Shown: piece after piece, positions 27,175 to 35,675 of the stretch
How the letters are laid out: every line of letters starts with the position of its first letter
How positions within the stretch are numbered: position 1 is the first letter of the stretch
The notes under the pieces: model-generated
The model's input: the letters and a program-made list of their open reading frames with translations, nothing else
Databases searched by the model: none
Told to the model about the DNA's origin: nothing
Translations under genes and position numbers: made by a program
DNA from: Arenibacter palladensis
Lineage (GTDB): Bacteria > Bacteroidota > Bacteroidia > Flavobacteriales > Flavobacteriaceae
Direction: 5' to 3'
Assembly: GCF_900129275.1 (NCBI RefSeq)
Contig: NZ_FQUX01000004.1
Coordinates: forward strand, 186,001 to 250,000
Length of the DNA: 64,000 bases

Positions 27175-27900
27175 ATGTCCAAACTTCAAATCAATACAAC
27201 GCAAAATGTAAACCTGGATTATAAAATTGTTGGAATTGGTGAAAGGATCGTGGCTTTTTTAATCGACGGCTTTATACTATATCTCTACGCCATGCTGGTG
27301 CAGTTGATAGGAAGGGCCATAGGTTATGTGTATGATGATAGTTGGACACAAATAGGGTTGGTAAGCCTTATTTTTCTTCCGGCCATGTTTTATAGCTTAA
27401 TATTGCACTCACTTTTCAATGGTCAAACGGTGGGGAAAATGCTCATGAAAATAAGAGTGGTGAGATTGGACGGATCCCCTGTACATTGGTCAAATTTATT
27501 GGTTAGGTGGATGCTCCGTGTTGTGGATATTTGGCTTTTCTTTGGGTCCGTTGGATTATTGACCATTTTATTTACGGATAAAAAACAAAGGTTAGGGGAC
27601 GCCGCTGCCGGTACCGTGGTTATAAGTACTAAAAATACAGTGAAAATTTCACATACTATTTTGGAAGAGGTAGAGGAAACCTATGCCCCTAAGTTTACCA
27701 ACGTTACCTTATTGACAGATAAGGATGTTCGTCTCATAAAGGAAACCTACCAAATTGCCAAAAATAGTCATGACTATAAGACCATGAAGGCCTTGAGGGA
27801 TAAGGTGGAAAGTGTTTTGAATTCCAATTCGGACCTGTATGACGTGCAATATATAGATACAGTATTAAAAGATTATAATTTTTATACCCAAAAATCATAG
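27175..27900 (+). CDS. RDD family membrane protein
   Basis: 241 residues from ATG 27175; the longer reading frame upstream overlaps the divergent gene and is rejected. The first membrane helix carries the RDD signature (GERIVAFLIDGFILYLYAMLV, with the R-D pair), and two more helices lie at about 75-100 and 125-150. A GQTVGKMLMKIRVVRLDG motif, typical of the family, sits between them. The soluble tail at about 180-241 is helical. It pairs with SpoIIM/MoxR clusters. The TRIC gene starts 3 bases after its stop. Confidence 0.88.
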   Translation: MSKLQINTTQNVNLDYKIVGIGERIVAFLIDGFILYLYAMLVQLIGRAIGYVYDDSWTQIGLVSLIFLPAMFYSLILHSLFNGQTVGKMLMKIRVVRLDGSPVHWSNLLVRWMLRVVDIWLFFGSVGLLTILFTDKKQRLGDAAAGTVVISTKNTVKISHTILEEVEETYAPKFTNVTLLTDKDVRLIKETYQIAKNSHDYKTMKALRDKVESVLNSNSDLYDVQYIDTVLKDYNFYTQKS

Positions 27901-27903
27901 CCC

Positions 27904-28521
27904 ATGCTCTATTTTGTAATTGATATATTAGGAATAATTTCCTTTGCCATTTCCGGAGTTTTGGTGGCTATGGACAAAAAATTGGATCTTTTTGGGGTCT
28001 TTATTATAGCTTTTGTAACGGCGACCGGGGGTGGTACTTTACGGGATTTGTTAATTGGCAATACACCAGTATTGTGGATGCAGGAACCTACCTATGTTTA
28101 TGTGATAGCCGGAACCGTTGTTTTTGCCATAATTTTCAGGAATCAATTGAAATATGTGCGCCGGTCACTATTTCTTTTTGATACTATTGGAATAGGCCTG
28201 TACACCATGGTTGGCATTTCTCATGGGTTACAATCGGGCTTGCCTCCGGTAATGTGCATAGCCCTTGGTACTATAACAGCTTGTTTTGGAGGGGTAATAC
28301 GCGATATATTATGTAATGAAATACCTGTAATATTTAGAAAGGAAATTTATGCCACGGCCTGTATAATGGGTGGTGTTAGCTTTTTCCTTATTCGTAAATT
28401 GCCCTATGATGATGCATATGCCTATGTAGCTACCATATTGATCGTCATCGGGATCCGATTGCTTGCAGTTAGATTCAAGATATCCCTTCCAAGTATCTAC
28501 CGTAGAGTCAAGGAAGGGTAG
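27904..28521 (+). CDS. TRIC-type trimeric intracellular cation channel protein (UPF0126)
   Basis: 205 residues with six or seven membrane helices in two homologous halves. Each half has a glycine-rich kink motif followed by RDLL or RDIL: TATGGGTLRDLLIGNTP near 40-55 and ITACFGGVIRDILCNEIP near 125-140. This internal duplication defines the TRIC family, whose bacterial members conduct monovalent cations such as potassium. It follows the RDD gene by 3 bases and should be co-transcribed with it. Confidence 0.9.
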   Translation: MLYFVIDILGIISFAISGVLVAMDKKLDLFGVFIIAFVTATGGGTLRDLLIGNTPVLWMQEPTYVYVIAGTVVFAIIFRNQLKYVRRSLFLFDTIGIGLYTMVGISHGLQSGLPPVMCIALGTITACFGGVIRDILCNEIPVIFRKEIYATACIMGGVSFFLIRKLPYDDAYAYVATILIVIGIRLLAVRFKISLPSIYRRVKEG

Positions 28522-28602
28522 TTGCTTTTGTGGATAGGGTGCAATTAGAGGGTAGGAATAGGACCGCTTGCTTTGTATCAATATATAATAATTTATTGCC
28601 TA

Positions 28603-29319
28603 TTAAAAAGCTTCCGCTTTTAGAATATAGATATTCTGGGAAGGCCAATCCCCATTGTCCACAGGTTGGCTGTTTATTTTGTCTACCACATCCATGCCGT
28701 CTATTACCCGTCCAAATGGGGTGTATCCACCATCCAAGTGATAGGAGCCCGGTTTGGTAACCACTATAAAGAATTCGTAGGGAGATGCCAATTTATGGGG
28801 GTTGTTGATTTCACTGCTGGGCATAGATACTACCCCCCTATGGTGTTTGTGCCCTTTTCTTGTATCGGGAGGCAAAAGATATCGTCCAATTTTTGACCTT
28901 TTTTCCGCAGTTTCCACATTATCGGCATTTCCTCCTTGAATTATGAAGTTTTTAACTACTCTATGGAAATAGGTATTGTTAAAATACCCCATTTTGGTAA
29001 GGTATATAAAGTTGGCTTTATGATAGGGCACGTTGTCGAATAGTTCTATGGTAATTTCCCCTAGGCTAGTGGTTAGTTTTACCTTGTCCTCCTTTAAGGT
29101 TTTGCTGTAATTGAAGAAAAACTCAATGGCATTATCTTCCGTTAGCTCAAAGGCCTCTTCTTCTTTTTCCTCTACTTCTGCAGGTATCTCTGGAACAATG
29201 CTATCTTTTTTAATATTGTTCTGGGGAAGCTTGTTTTCTTCGGTAGTCGGCTGATCTTTGCAGCTCCCTAAAAGGAACATAAACAATAATGCAAAAAGTG
29301 AAATTTCTTTAAGTGACAT
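28603..29319 (-). CDS. Cyclophilin-type peptidyl-prolyl isomerase lipoprotein
   Basis: 238 residues: a lipoprotein signal with lipobox LLGSC (lipidated C20), a linker rich in Glu, and a cyclophilin domain from about residue 80 with FHRVVKNFIIQGG (catalytic arginine and FxxQ-type motif), GVVSMPSSEINNP and YEFFIVVTKPGSYHLDGGYTPFGRV. It folds proteins by cis-trans proline isomerisation, probably in the periplasm. A NUDIX gene lies divergently 101 bases away. Confidence 0.9.
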   Translation of the reverse strand: MSLKEISLFALLFMFLLGSCKDQPTTEENKLPQNNIKKDSIVPEIPAEVEEKEEEAFELTEDNAIEFFFNYSKTLKEDKVKLTTSLGEITIELFDNVPYHKANFIYLTKMGYFNNTYFHRVVKNFIIQGGNADNVETAEKRSKIGRYLLPPDTRKGHKHHRGVVSMPSSEINNPHKLASPYEFFIVVTKPGSYHLDGGYTPFGRVIDGMDVVDKINSQPVDNGDWPSQNIYILKAEAF

Positions 29320-29419
29320 GTAATTTGTATTATTTTTTAAATGAGTGTTAAATGATTAATATCGCCCGAGGGTTGGTTGTTTTTTAATTAATTTGCTGAA
29401 AATTACAAAAATAGAATTT

Positions 29420-30061
29420 GTGCATTTTGACGATTTTTCCAACAGAGTATCAAAAATAGAAAATCTAGAACTTCCTGGAAGTGCTTCGCATTATAAAATG
29501 GCCCCAATGTACAGGATAAAAGAGTTGGAGTCCGGTAAAATAGTAAAGAAAAATCCGAGGCAGGCTGCAGTAATGGCGCTTTTTTATCCAAGTATGGACT
29601 ACCAGACCAACCTACTTCTGATATTAAGAAATACCTATAAGGGCATACATAGCAATCAGATAGCATTGCCTGGTGGCAAGGTGGAAAAGTTGGACCTAAA
29701 TTTGTTGGATACCGCCTTGCGTGAAACCCAGGAAGAAGTGGGGGCAATTCGGGAGCAGATTACGGTAATCAGATCCATGAGTGAGGTCTATATTCCTCCG
29801 AGCAATATTGAGGTTACGCCCTACCTTGGGCTCTATAAAAAGGAGAAACCGTTTTTACGACAGGCAGATGAGGTGGCGGCCATTGTAGAGGTTCCCTTGT
29901 ATGATTTTATGGATGATAAGAAAATTTTTCATCAAATTTTGAATACGTCCTATGCACAGAATGTAGAGGTACCAGCCTTTAAATTAAATGGTTATACAGT
30001 TTGGGGGGCAACCGCAATGATGTTGAGTGAAATTAAGGAATTGTTTAAACAAGTGTTATAA
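29420..30061 (+). CDS. NUDIX hydrolase, CoA pyrophosphatase type
   Basis: 213 residues from GTG 29420, chosen because HFDDFSNRVSKIENLELPG is where family members begin; a TTG at 29393 would add nine residues. The NUDIX box lies at about 84-110: G-G-K-V-E-K at its start and the RETQEEVG end with the metal-binding glutamates. The IALPGGKVE and EVTPYLGLY elements fit the CoA-pyrophosphatase-like subgroup, which cleaves CoA and similar diphosphates. It precedes the acyltransferase by 39 bases. Confidence 0.85.
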   Translation: MHFDDFSNRVSKIENLELPGSASHYKMAPMYRIKELESGKIVKKNPRQAAVMALFYPSMDYQTNLLLILRNTYKGIHSNQIALPGGKVEKLDLNLLDTALRETQEEVGAIREQITVIRSMSEVYIPPSNIEVTPYLGLYKKEKPFLRQADEVAAIVEVPLYDFMDDKKIFHQILNTSYAQNVEVPAFKLNGYTVWGATAMMLSEIKELFKQVL

Positions 30062-30100
30062 GGTACTTATTTTGTAATTTTGAATGTTAACAAAAAAAAT

Positions 30101-30904
30101 ATGGGCCTGTTTAAGAAAAATCCGTTTGGACATAATTTGTTTTTAAAGAAGTGGCTTATACGCATTCTGGCCGTTATCACGCACAAAAGATATAGGGGAT
30201 TTAATACTATTGAAATTGAGGGGTCGGATATTATTAGAAAATTGCCACCTCAAAATGTACTTTTTGTAAGTAACCATCAGACATATTTTGCGGATGTGGT
30301 AGCCATGTTCCATGTCTTCAACGCCAGTTTAAGCGGTAGGGAAGATTCTATAAAAAATTTGGGATACATATGGCAGCCCAAATTGAATATGTATTATGTG
30401 GCGGCGGCGGAAACCATGAAGAAAAGCCTGTTGACAAAAATCTTGGCATATGCGGGTTCAATTAGTGTGGAGCGTACTTGGAGGTCCGAAGGACAGGACG
30501 TTAACAGACAGGTTAAAATGAGCGATATTTCCAATATTGGGACGGCACTAAAGGATGGTTGGGTAATTACATTTCCCCAAGGCACCACAACTCCCTGGAA
30601 ACCGTTACGTAAAGGAACTTCCCATATTATAAAGAAATACAGACCCGTAGTGGTCCCTGTGGTCATAGACGGTTTTAGAAGATCTTTCGATAAAAAAGGA
30701 CTGCGTATTAAAAAGAAAGGAATTCTACAGTCTATGGTAATCAAGGAACCATTGGATATCGATTATGAGAATGAATCTTTCGATTCCATCATTGAAAAAT
30801 TGGAATATGCCATAGAGCAACATCCGTCCTTCTTAAAGGTTATTCCCAAAAGTGAGTTAATGGCATACGAAGAGGAAAACAAAAAACGGAAATTCAGGGT
30901 CTAA
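30101..30904 (+). CDS. PlsC-like acyltransferase with atypical motifs
   Basis: 267 residues from ATG 30101; an upstream TTG would add seven lysine- and asparagine-rich residues. It belongs to the 1-acylglycerol-3-phosphate acyltransferase (LPLAT) superfamily: a hydrophobic N-terminus and a motif-I region SNHQTYFADVV at about 57-67. Motif I is H59-QTYFA-D65, five residues between H and D where the classical motif has four, and motif III reads FPQGTTTP where FPEGTR is usual. It therefore forms a divergent subgroup and its acceptor may not be lysophosphatidic acid. Its stop overlaps that of the convergent membrane gene by three bases. Confidence 0.8.
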   Translation: MGLFKKNPFGHNLFLKKWLIRILAVITHKRYRGFNTIEIEGSDIIRKLPPQNVLFVSNHQTYFADVVAMFHVFNASLSGREDSIKNLGYIWQPKLNMYYVAAAETMKKSLLTKILAYAGSISVERTWRSEGQDVNRQVKMSDISNIGTALKDGWVITFPQGTTTPWKPLRKGTSHIIKKYRPVVVPVVIDGFRRSFDKKGLRIKKKGILQSMVIKEPLDIDYENESFDSIIEKLEYAIEQHPSFLKVIPKSELMAYEEENKKRKFRV

Positions 30905-31548
30905 ATATCCATTTCCTTAAGTTCCTTATAGTTTTTCTTTAGTTTCTTTAGGAGGATTCCGTAAAGTAAAAAATAAATACATCCCATTACTAGGGTAACC
31001 ACTACCCCCAAAACAACCACTGTTGCGATCAAGGTGGTCTTTAATTGTTCCCGGCTAATATTTTCTGGCTGATAGCTATAGCCCATTGCGGCCATGGGAT
31101 CTTCGTTCAAATATATACCTACGGCCATGACTATGAACGACAGGAATATCAGGGACAAACAGAATATGACGTAATATTTAACGGTCTTTCTGGTTTTTAA
31201 GATGTTCAATAGAAGTTTTTTGGCATTGTCCAAGGTTGATATTTCCCTATATCTTCTATAGAACTGAAAGATAAAAAAGAGCACCACGGTATATTGAAGC
31301 ACGTTGGAAATCAATAGAAAATTCCCAAGGCCCAGATCTTTCCATACCGCGAGATTTTTGGACATAGAAGGAAGGAGGTACAATAGGTGGGGTACCAAAA
31401 ATTCTATAATACTTATTAAGAAGATCCATTTAACGATGGAAGAGGATTTCTTCCATATCATTTTATAAATCTCATCAAAGGACAGTTGAGGCAATTGCTT
31501 GTCTTTCTTTTGCCAATCCCTTTTTAATAATTCCAGTTCATCCATCAT
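30901..31548 (-). CDS. Membrane protein in ECF operon, putative sigma-factor regulator
   Basis: 215 residues with four predicted membrane helices (about 38-60, 80-100, 125-150, 170-195) and a short charged cytoplasmic N-terminus (about 1-35, ELELLKRDWQKKDKQLPQ). It begins 4 bases after the ECF sigma gene and no zinc-binding anti-sigma (ZAS) motif is visible. Position suggests a sigma-factor partner or membrane sensor, but sequence does not prove that. I do not recognise a named family. Confidence 0.6.
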   Translation of the reverse strand: MMDELELLKRDWQKKDKQLPQLSFDEIYKMIWKKSSSIVKWIFLISIIEFLVPHLLYLLPSMSKNLAVWKDLGLGNFLLISNVLQYTVVLFFIFQFYRRYREISTLDNAKKLLLNILKTRKTVKYYVIFCLSLIFLSFIVMAVGIYLNEDPMAAMGYSYQPENISREQLKTTLIATVVVLGVVVTLVMGCIYFLLYGILLKKLKKNYKELKEMDI

Positions 31549-31552
31549 GTGG

Positions 31553-32047
31553 CTAGGGATTTAAAATGGTTTTTAATTTGTTTTTTATTCGGTTCATTTT
31601 CACTCTGGCATTTACCTCGGTAATACCCAAGGTTTCCGCTATTTCTCTGTAGTCTTTATCTTCCAGGTAAAGAAAGACCAAGGCCTTGTCTACATCCCCT
31701 AATTGCCGTACCGCATTGTACATTAGTTTAAGTTGTTGTTCCTCGGTAGGGTCGTATTCGTCCGCTGTTATTTTAAACATGACCGACTCATAATCTTGGG
31801 TCGGTATACTTTTTTTTGATTTTCTATATAATGTTATGGCCGTATTCAATGCAACCCGATACATCCATGTACTAAATTTGGATTCTCCCCTAAACTTGGG
31901 ATAGGCCTTCCATAATTGAATCGTTATTTCCTGAAACAAATCATTATGGGAGTCCCTATCATTGGTGTACAATGTACAGACCTTATGCACAATATTCTGA
32001 TTGTGCTCCAATTCCGTAACAAATTGATGTTCCAAATCTTTGGTCAC
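31553..32047 (-). CDS. ECF RNA polymerase sigma factor
   Basis: 164 residues with region 2 (DLFQEITIQLWKAYPKFRGESKFSTWMYRVALNTAITLYRKSKK) and region 4 (KALVFLYLEDKDYREIAETLGITEVNARVKMNRIKNKL), the complete core of group IV sigma factors. The ATG start is clear and the gene reads directly into the membrane gene 4 bases downstream. An ECF-like promoter (TGTAAC, 16 bases, CTACTAA) sits upstream, so autoregulation is likely. A second ECF operon in the window, at 45.3-48.2 kb, has the same element. Confidence 0.93.
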   Translation of the reverse strand: MTKDLEHQFVTELEHNQNIVHKVCTLYTNDRDSHNDLFQEITIQLWKAYPKFRGESKFSTWMYRVALNTAITLYRKSKKSIPTQDYESVMFKITADEYDPTEEQQLKLMYNAVRQLGDVDKALVFLYLEDKDYREIAETLGITEVNARVKMNRIKNKLKTILNP

Positions 32048-32071
32048 TCGGTTCTAGTAGTTAGTTGATGA

Positions 32072-32100
32072 TTAGTAGCAGAAAATATATTTTTGTTACA
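32072..32100 (-). promoter_or_regulatory. ECF-type promoter upstream of sigma gene 31553-32047
   Basis: On the minus strand: TGTAAC (32095-32100), a 16-base spacer, then CTACTAA (32072-32078), 25 bases before the start codon. The -35/-10 arrangement and spacing match those of the other ECF operon (48262-48290). Supported by the repeated pattern, not by transcript data. Confidence 0.65.
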
Positions 32101-32301
32101 ACCAATATATTTTTTAAAGCGGATAATTAAAAATTATTGTGGATTTACTTTGTTCTACATTATGATTCATCTATTAGAATAGTCAAATCGTTCGTTAAAG
32201 TTGTGTGCTATTTTATTTTTGGTAAATCTGAATACATTTAAATCCAATATTCTTCTTCTTGATTAGTTTGCGAATGTTTAAATTTACCCATATTTACGCG
32301 T

Positions 32302-33594
32302 ATGAATATTCCTAAGACTAGTTTTCCAAGAATTGTTATTATAGGTGGTGGTTTTGCAGGTATTTCCATTGCCAAAGGATTGAAAAATAAAGAAGTACAG
32401 GTTGTACTTCTGGATAAACATAATTATCATACTTTTCAGCCTCTGTTATATCAAGTATCTACCGGGGGCTTGGAGCCAGATTCCATTGCCTATCCCATAC
32501 GAAAAGTTATAAAGGGCTATACCAACTTTTTCTTTAGGTTGGCCAATGTTGAGGAAATAAGAACCGAGGAAAATACTATTGTGACCAATATAGGTGCCCT
32601 TGAATATGATTATTTGGTGATTGCCACTGGTTCTGAAACCAATTATTACGGGAACAGGGAGATTGAAATTAATAGTATGGCCATGAAAACCATACCCCAG
32701 TCATTAAATCTTAGAAGTTTAATACTGGAAAACTTTGAGCAGGCACTTCTCACCGATCAATATCATGAAAGGGACGCCCTAATGAATTTTGTCATTGTTG
32801 GGGGAGGGCCTACGGGGGTGGAATTGGCCGGTGCCTTGGCGGAAATAAAAAAAGGGATTCTGCCAAAGGATTATCCGGATCTGGATACCAGAAGGGTACA
32901 AATTCATATCATTCAATCCGGAGATCGCATACTTAAGGAAATGAGTGAAAAAGCTTCACAAAAAGCGGAGGATTTTTTGGAGGGACTTGGTGTTCAAATA
33001 TGGAAAAATACAAGGGTAACGGGCTATGACGGTAAAACGGTTACCACGGATACAGATGTTAATTTTGAAACTGCTACCCTAGTTTGGGCAGCTGGTGTAA
33101 AAGGAGTTGAAATTAAAGGTTTGAATGCCAAAGATCTATTGGTGGGAGGAAGTAGAATTCCGGTAGATGAATTCAATAAGGTAAAAGGTCATAGCAATAT
33201 TTTTGCTGTTGGGGATGTGGCCTGTATGCAGACGGAGGATGCGCCCAAAGGGCACCCTATGATGGCTCAGCCCGCCTTGCAGCAAGGAAGGAACCTTGGG
33301 GAGAACCTAGTGCGATTATTGGAAAACAAGCCCTTAGAGCCCTTCGTTTACAAGGACAAGGGCAGTATGGCCACTATTGGAAGGAACAAGGCAGTGGTGG
33401 ATATGAAGAATATTAGGTTCCAAGGAGTTTTTGCCTGGTTTGTTTGGATGTTCGTACACCTGTTCTTTCTTATCGGCTTTAGGAACAGAATGGTGGTCTT
33501 CGTGAACTGGGTTTATAATTATGTTCGCTTCGATAGGGAGGCCCGATTGATCATTAGGCCCTTCAATAGAAATTATAGCGCTTTTAAGGATTAG
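32302..33594 (+). CDS. ndh: Type II NADH dehydrogenase (NDH-2)
   Basis: 430-residue flavoprotein that passes electrons from NADH to quinone without pumping protons. It has an N-terminal FAD Rossmann motif (IVIIGGGFAGISIAKGL, about 11-27) and the NAD-binding motif (NFVIVGGGPTGVELAGAL, about 162-180). The FAD C-terminal contact is FAVGDVACM. A C-terminal amphipathic or membrane segment (WFVWMFVHLFFLIGF, about 376-390) attaches it to the membrane. A 254-base AT-rich gap separates it from the divergent ECF gene. xerD is convergent, with 32 bases between stops. Confidence 0.92.
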   Translation: MNIPKTSFPRIVIIGGGFAGISIAKGLKNKEVQVVLLDKHNYHTFQPLLYQVSTGGLEPDSIAYPIRKVIKGYTNFFFRLANVEEIRTEENTIVTNIGALEYDYLVIATGSETNYYGNREIEINSMAMKTIPQSLNLRSLILENFEQALLTDQYHERDALMNFVIVGGGPTGVELAGALAEIKKGILPKDYPDLDTRRVQIHIIQSGDRILKEMSEKASQKAEDFLEGLGVQIWKNTRVTGYDGKTVTTDTDVNFETATLVWAAGVKGVEIKGLNAKDLLVGGSRIPVDEFNKVKGHSNIFAVGDVACMQTEDAPKGHPMMAQPALQQGRNLGENLVRLLENKPLEPFVYKDKGSMATIGRNKAVVDMKNIRFQGVFAWFVWMFVHLFFLIGFRNRMVVFVNWVYNYVRFDREARLIIRPFNRNYSAFKD

Positions 33595-33626
33595 AATAAG
33601 TAAGCATTAAGTTTAATTGTCCAATC

Positions 33627-34532
33627 CTATATCACACTTTTTCTGGGATGGTATTTATTCATTACTTCGGCTAAATGTGTGCGATCTACATGCATATAAA
33701 CTTCCGTTGTGGTTATGCTCTCATGGCCGAGCATTTGTTGAATGGCCCGCAAATCTGCTCCATTCTGCAATAAGTGGGTGGCAAAGGAATGCCGAAATGT
33801 GTGGGGGCTTATACTTTTTTGTAGCCCTATATCCTGTGCAAGTTGTTTTATAAGGGTAAATATCATGGCACGGGTCAATTTATTCCCTCGTCGGTTTAAA
33901 AAAAGGACATCTTCAGCCCCCTTTTTAATGGTCATATGGCTTCGTATTTCCTTTCTATAGATATTGATGTATTTTTTGTTGATTTCGCTTATGGGAACAA
34001 AACGTTGCTTGTCGCCTTTTCCCGTAACCTTGATAAAATCCTCCTCAAAATAAAGGTCCGATAATTTTAAGTCCAATAGCTCGGAAACCCTTAGTCCACA
34101 GCCATAAAGTGTTTCCAAAATGGCCCTATTGCGCTCTCCTTCGGGTTTGGAAAGGTCTATGGCCCCAATGAGTGTATTAATTTCCACTTCGGAAAGTGTA
34201 TCGGGGAGTTTGCGGCCAACTTTGGGGGATTCTATCAATTCCATGGGGTTGTCTTGGCGATAATCCTCGAAGACCAAGTAATTGAAAAAGCTTTTTAAAC
34301 CCGATATTACCCTGGCTTGAGACCTAGGGTTTACATTTTTTGCCAGTTCGTAAATAAATTGTTGAACCGTACTTTTATCAATATTTATGGGTGTTTCCAC
34401 AATTTGATGGCTTTCCAGGAAAAGTATTAATTTCTCAACATCCAAAACGTAGTTGCTAATGGAATTCTTGGAGAGACCTCGTTCCAAATTTAGGTAATGT
34501 TGAAAATCGTGAAGGGCTTGATTCCATTTCAT
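33627..34532 (-). CDS. xerD: Site-specific tyrosine recombinase XerD-like
   Basis: 301-residue tyrosine recombinase, probably resolving chromosome dimers at dif with a partner. The N-terminal SAM-like core-binding domain (about 1-90) is followed by the catalytic domain. Catalytic residues: R148 (GLRVSELL), K172 (TGKGDKQR), H244 and R247 (HTFRHSF), H270 (LGHESITT) and nucleophile Y279 (TEVYMHV). The length and the QxxLGHxxIxTTxxY pattern are complete. It is located opposite aroQ, divergent, a typical Bacteroidota core arrangement, so not evidence of an integrated element. Confidence 0.95.
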   Translation of the reverse strand: MKWNQALHDFQHYLNLERGLSKNSISNYVLDVEKLILFLESHQIVETPINIDKSTVQQFIYELAKNVNPRSQARVISGLKSFFNYLVFEDYRQDNPMELIESPKVGRKLPDTLSEVEINTLIGAIDLSKPEGERNRAILETLYGCGLRVSELLDLKLSDLYFEEDFIKVTGKGDKQRFVPISEINKKYINIYRKEIRSHMTIKKGAEDVLFLNRRGNKLTRAMIFTLIKQLAQDIGLQKSISPHTFRHSFATHLLQNGADLRAIQQMLGHESITTTEVYMHVDRTHLAEVMNKYHPRKSVI

Positions 34533-34746
34533 AGCCTAAATATAATGGACTTTTTTGGGTTGAAATAACATATGCCCACTAACTCTTTATACGGATAAAT
34601 TAATACTGGTTCTTTCCTGGTGGGTTGAATTGTTTATTGCCAATGGATTGTATAGAAACCGCCAGGGGATCAAATCCTTTTTCAAAGCGGGATTAATACT
34701 CCATGACCCTCTTTTTTTATGAATTACAATTTCTTACATTTATCCC

Positions 34747-35172
34747 ATGAAGATTATCATTATCAACGGACCAAACCTTAACCTTTTGGGCAAACGAGAG
34801 CCAGAGGTTTATGGAAAAACAACTTTTGAGGAGTATTTTGCCACCTTGCAATTCAAGTTTAAGGAAGTGCAATTGGAGTTTTATCAATCTAATATAGAAG
34901 GTGAAATCATAAATAAATTGCACGATTGTGGTTTTGAAGGATACCAAGGTATTGTTTTGAATGCCGGTGCCTATACCCACACTTCCATTGGTATTGGCGA
35001 TGCCATAAAGGGAATAACCACTCCTGTAGTTGAGGTCCATATCAGTAATACCTTTGGGCGGGAGGAGTTTAGGCATACCTCCTATATTTCCCCAGTAGCC
35101 AAAGGCGTAATATTGGGCTTTGGTCTAAAAAGTTACGACCTGGCTATTCAAAGCTTTTTGAAGGTAGACTAA
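34747..35172 (+). CDS. aroQ: Type II 3-dehydroquinate dehydratase
   Basis: Dehydrates 3-dehydroquinate in the shikimate pathway. 141 residues, the usual length. The N-terminus MKIIIINGPNLNLLG with the REPEVYG loop carries the catalytic tyrosine (Y22). The HTSIGIGDA and VEVHISN segments hold the catalytic histidine region and substrate contacts. The ATG start is clear. It is divergent from xerD (214 bases apart). Confidence 0.97.
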   Translation: MKIIIINGPNLNLLGKREPEVYGKTTFEEYFATLQFKFKEVQLEFYQSNIEGEIINKLHDCGFEGYQGIVLNAGAYTHTSIGIGDAIKGITTPVVEVHISNTFGREEFRHTSYISPVAKGVILGFGLKSYDLAIQSFLKVD

Positions 35173-35231
35173 GGTTGTGGTTTGTTTGGATAAAAAATAG
35201 CTATCCAAGTAAAATACAGTATTTAAACAAT

Positions 35232-35286
35232 ATCAGTGACGTACACTACTGACTACTGACTACTGAATACTGTTCACTGATTACTG
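35232..35286. repeat. Short CTACTGA tandem repeat with flanking inverted arms
   Basis: Three near-perfect copies of a 7-base unit (CTACTGA) plus degenerate copies (ATACTGT, TCACTGA, TTACTG) run from about 35246 to 35286. They are framed by an inverted pair ATCAGTGA (35232-35239) and TCACTGAT (35274-35281), which together could fold into a cruciform. The right arm ends on the stop codon of the DUF3817 gene. Confidence 0.6.
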
Positions 35287-35580
35287 CCCGCTATTTACGG
35301 CCATTTGCGGCTTTAGATACTTCTTGTCAACATAAAAAGTACCAAAAGGAACAAGGGAGGCAATGAATAGAATGGCAAACATTTTTAGGTCCCATTTTTT
35401 TTCTACGCAGACCACGATTGCCAAAACTACATATGCCATGAACAGAAATCCATGGGCATAACCAATATAAATATTGGGTTCTGGTATTTGGGCCATATAT
35501 TTTAAAGGCATTCCAATGCCAAAAAGCAATAGATAGGAAATACCTTCAAGAATTGCGGTCAAACTAAAAATTTTCAACAT
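35281..35580 (-). CDS. DUF3817 small membrane protein
   Basis: 99 residues with three membrane helices (about 5-25, 37-58, 70-87). The pattern SLTAILEGISYLLLFGIGMPLKY and YIGYAHGFLFMAYVVL is typical of the DUF3817 family, whose function is unknown. Its stop lies inside the CTACTGA repeat block at 35232-35286. A 12-bp inverted repeat follows upstream toward lpdA. Confidence 0.82.
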   Translation of the reverse strand: MLKIFSLTAILEGISYLLLFGIGMPLKYMAQIPEPNIYIGYAHGFLFMAYVVLAIVVCVEKKWDLKMFAILFIASLVPFGTFYVDKKYLKPQMAVNSGQ

Positions 35581-35618
35581 ATCTTTTTCGGTCAGGTTCG
35601 AAATAAAATTATTTTTTA

Positions 35619-35657
35619 AGACCCGTTAGGATATAGGCCTAACGGGTCTAAATTTTT
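35619..35657. terminator. Inverted repeat between DUF3817 and lpdA
   Basis: Perfect 12-bp stem (AGACCCGTTAGG / CCTAACGGGTCT) with a 7-base loop. A T run (AAATTTTT) follows on the plus strand only; on the minus strand the end of lpdA reads into it but has no strong T run. It may end lpdA transcription or be a structural element. Confidence 0.6.
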
Positions 35658-35675
35658 AAGGAAGTGAGCCTTGTT

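Noticed and set aside
33627-34532. Tyrosine recombinase as evidence of a mobile element
   Set aside because: The gene is a canonical XerD in its usual place next to aroQ, with no attachment-site duplication or phage genes around it.
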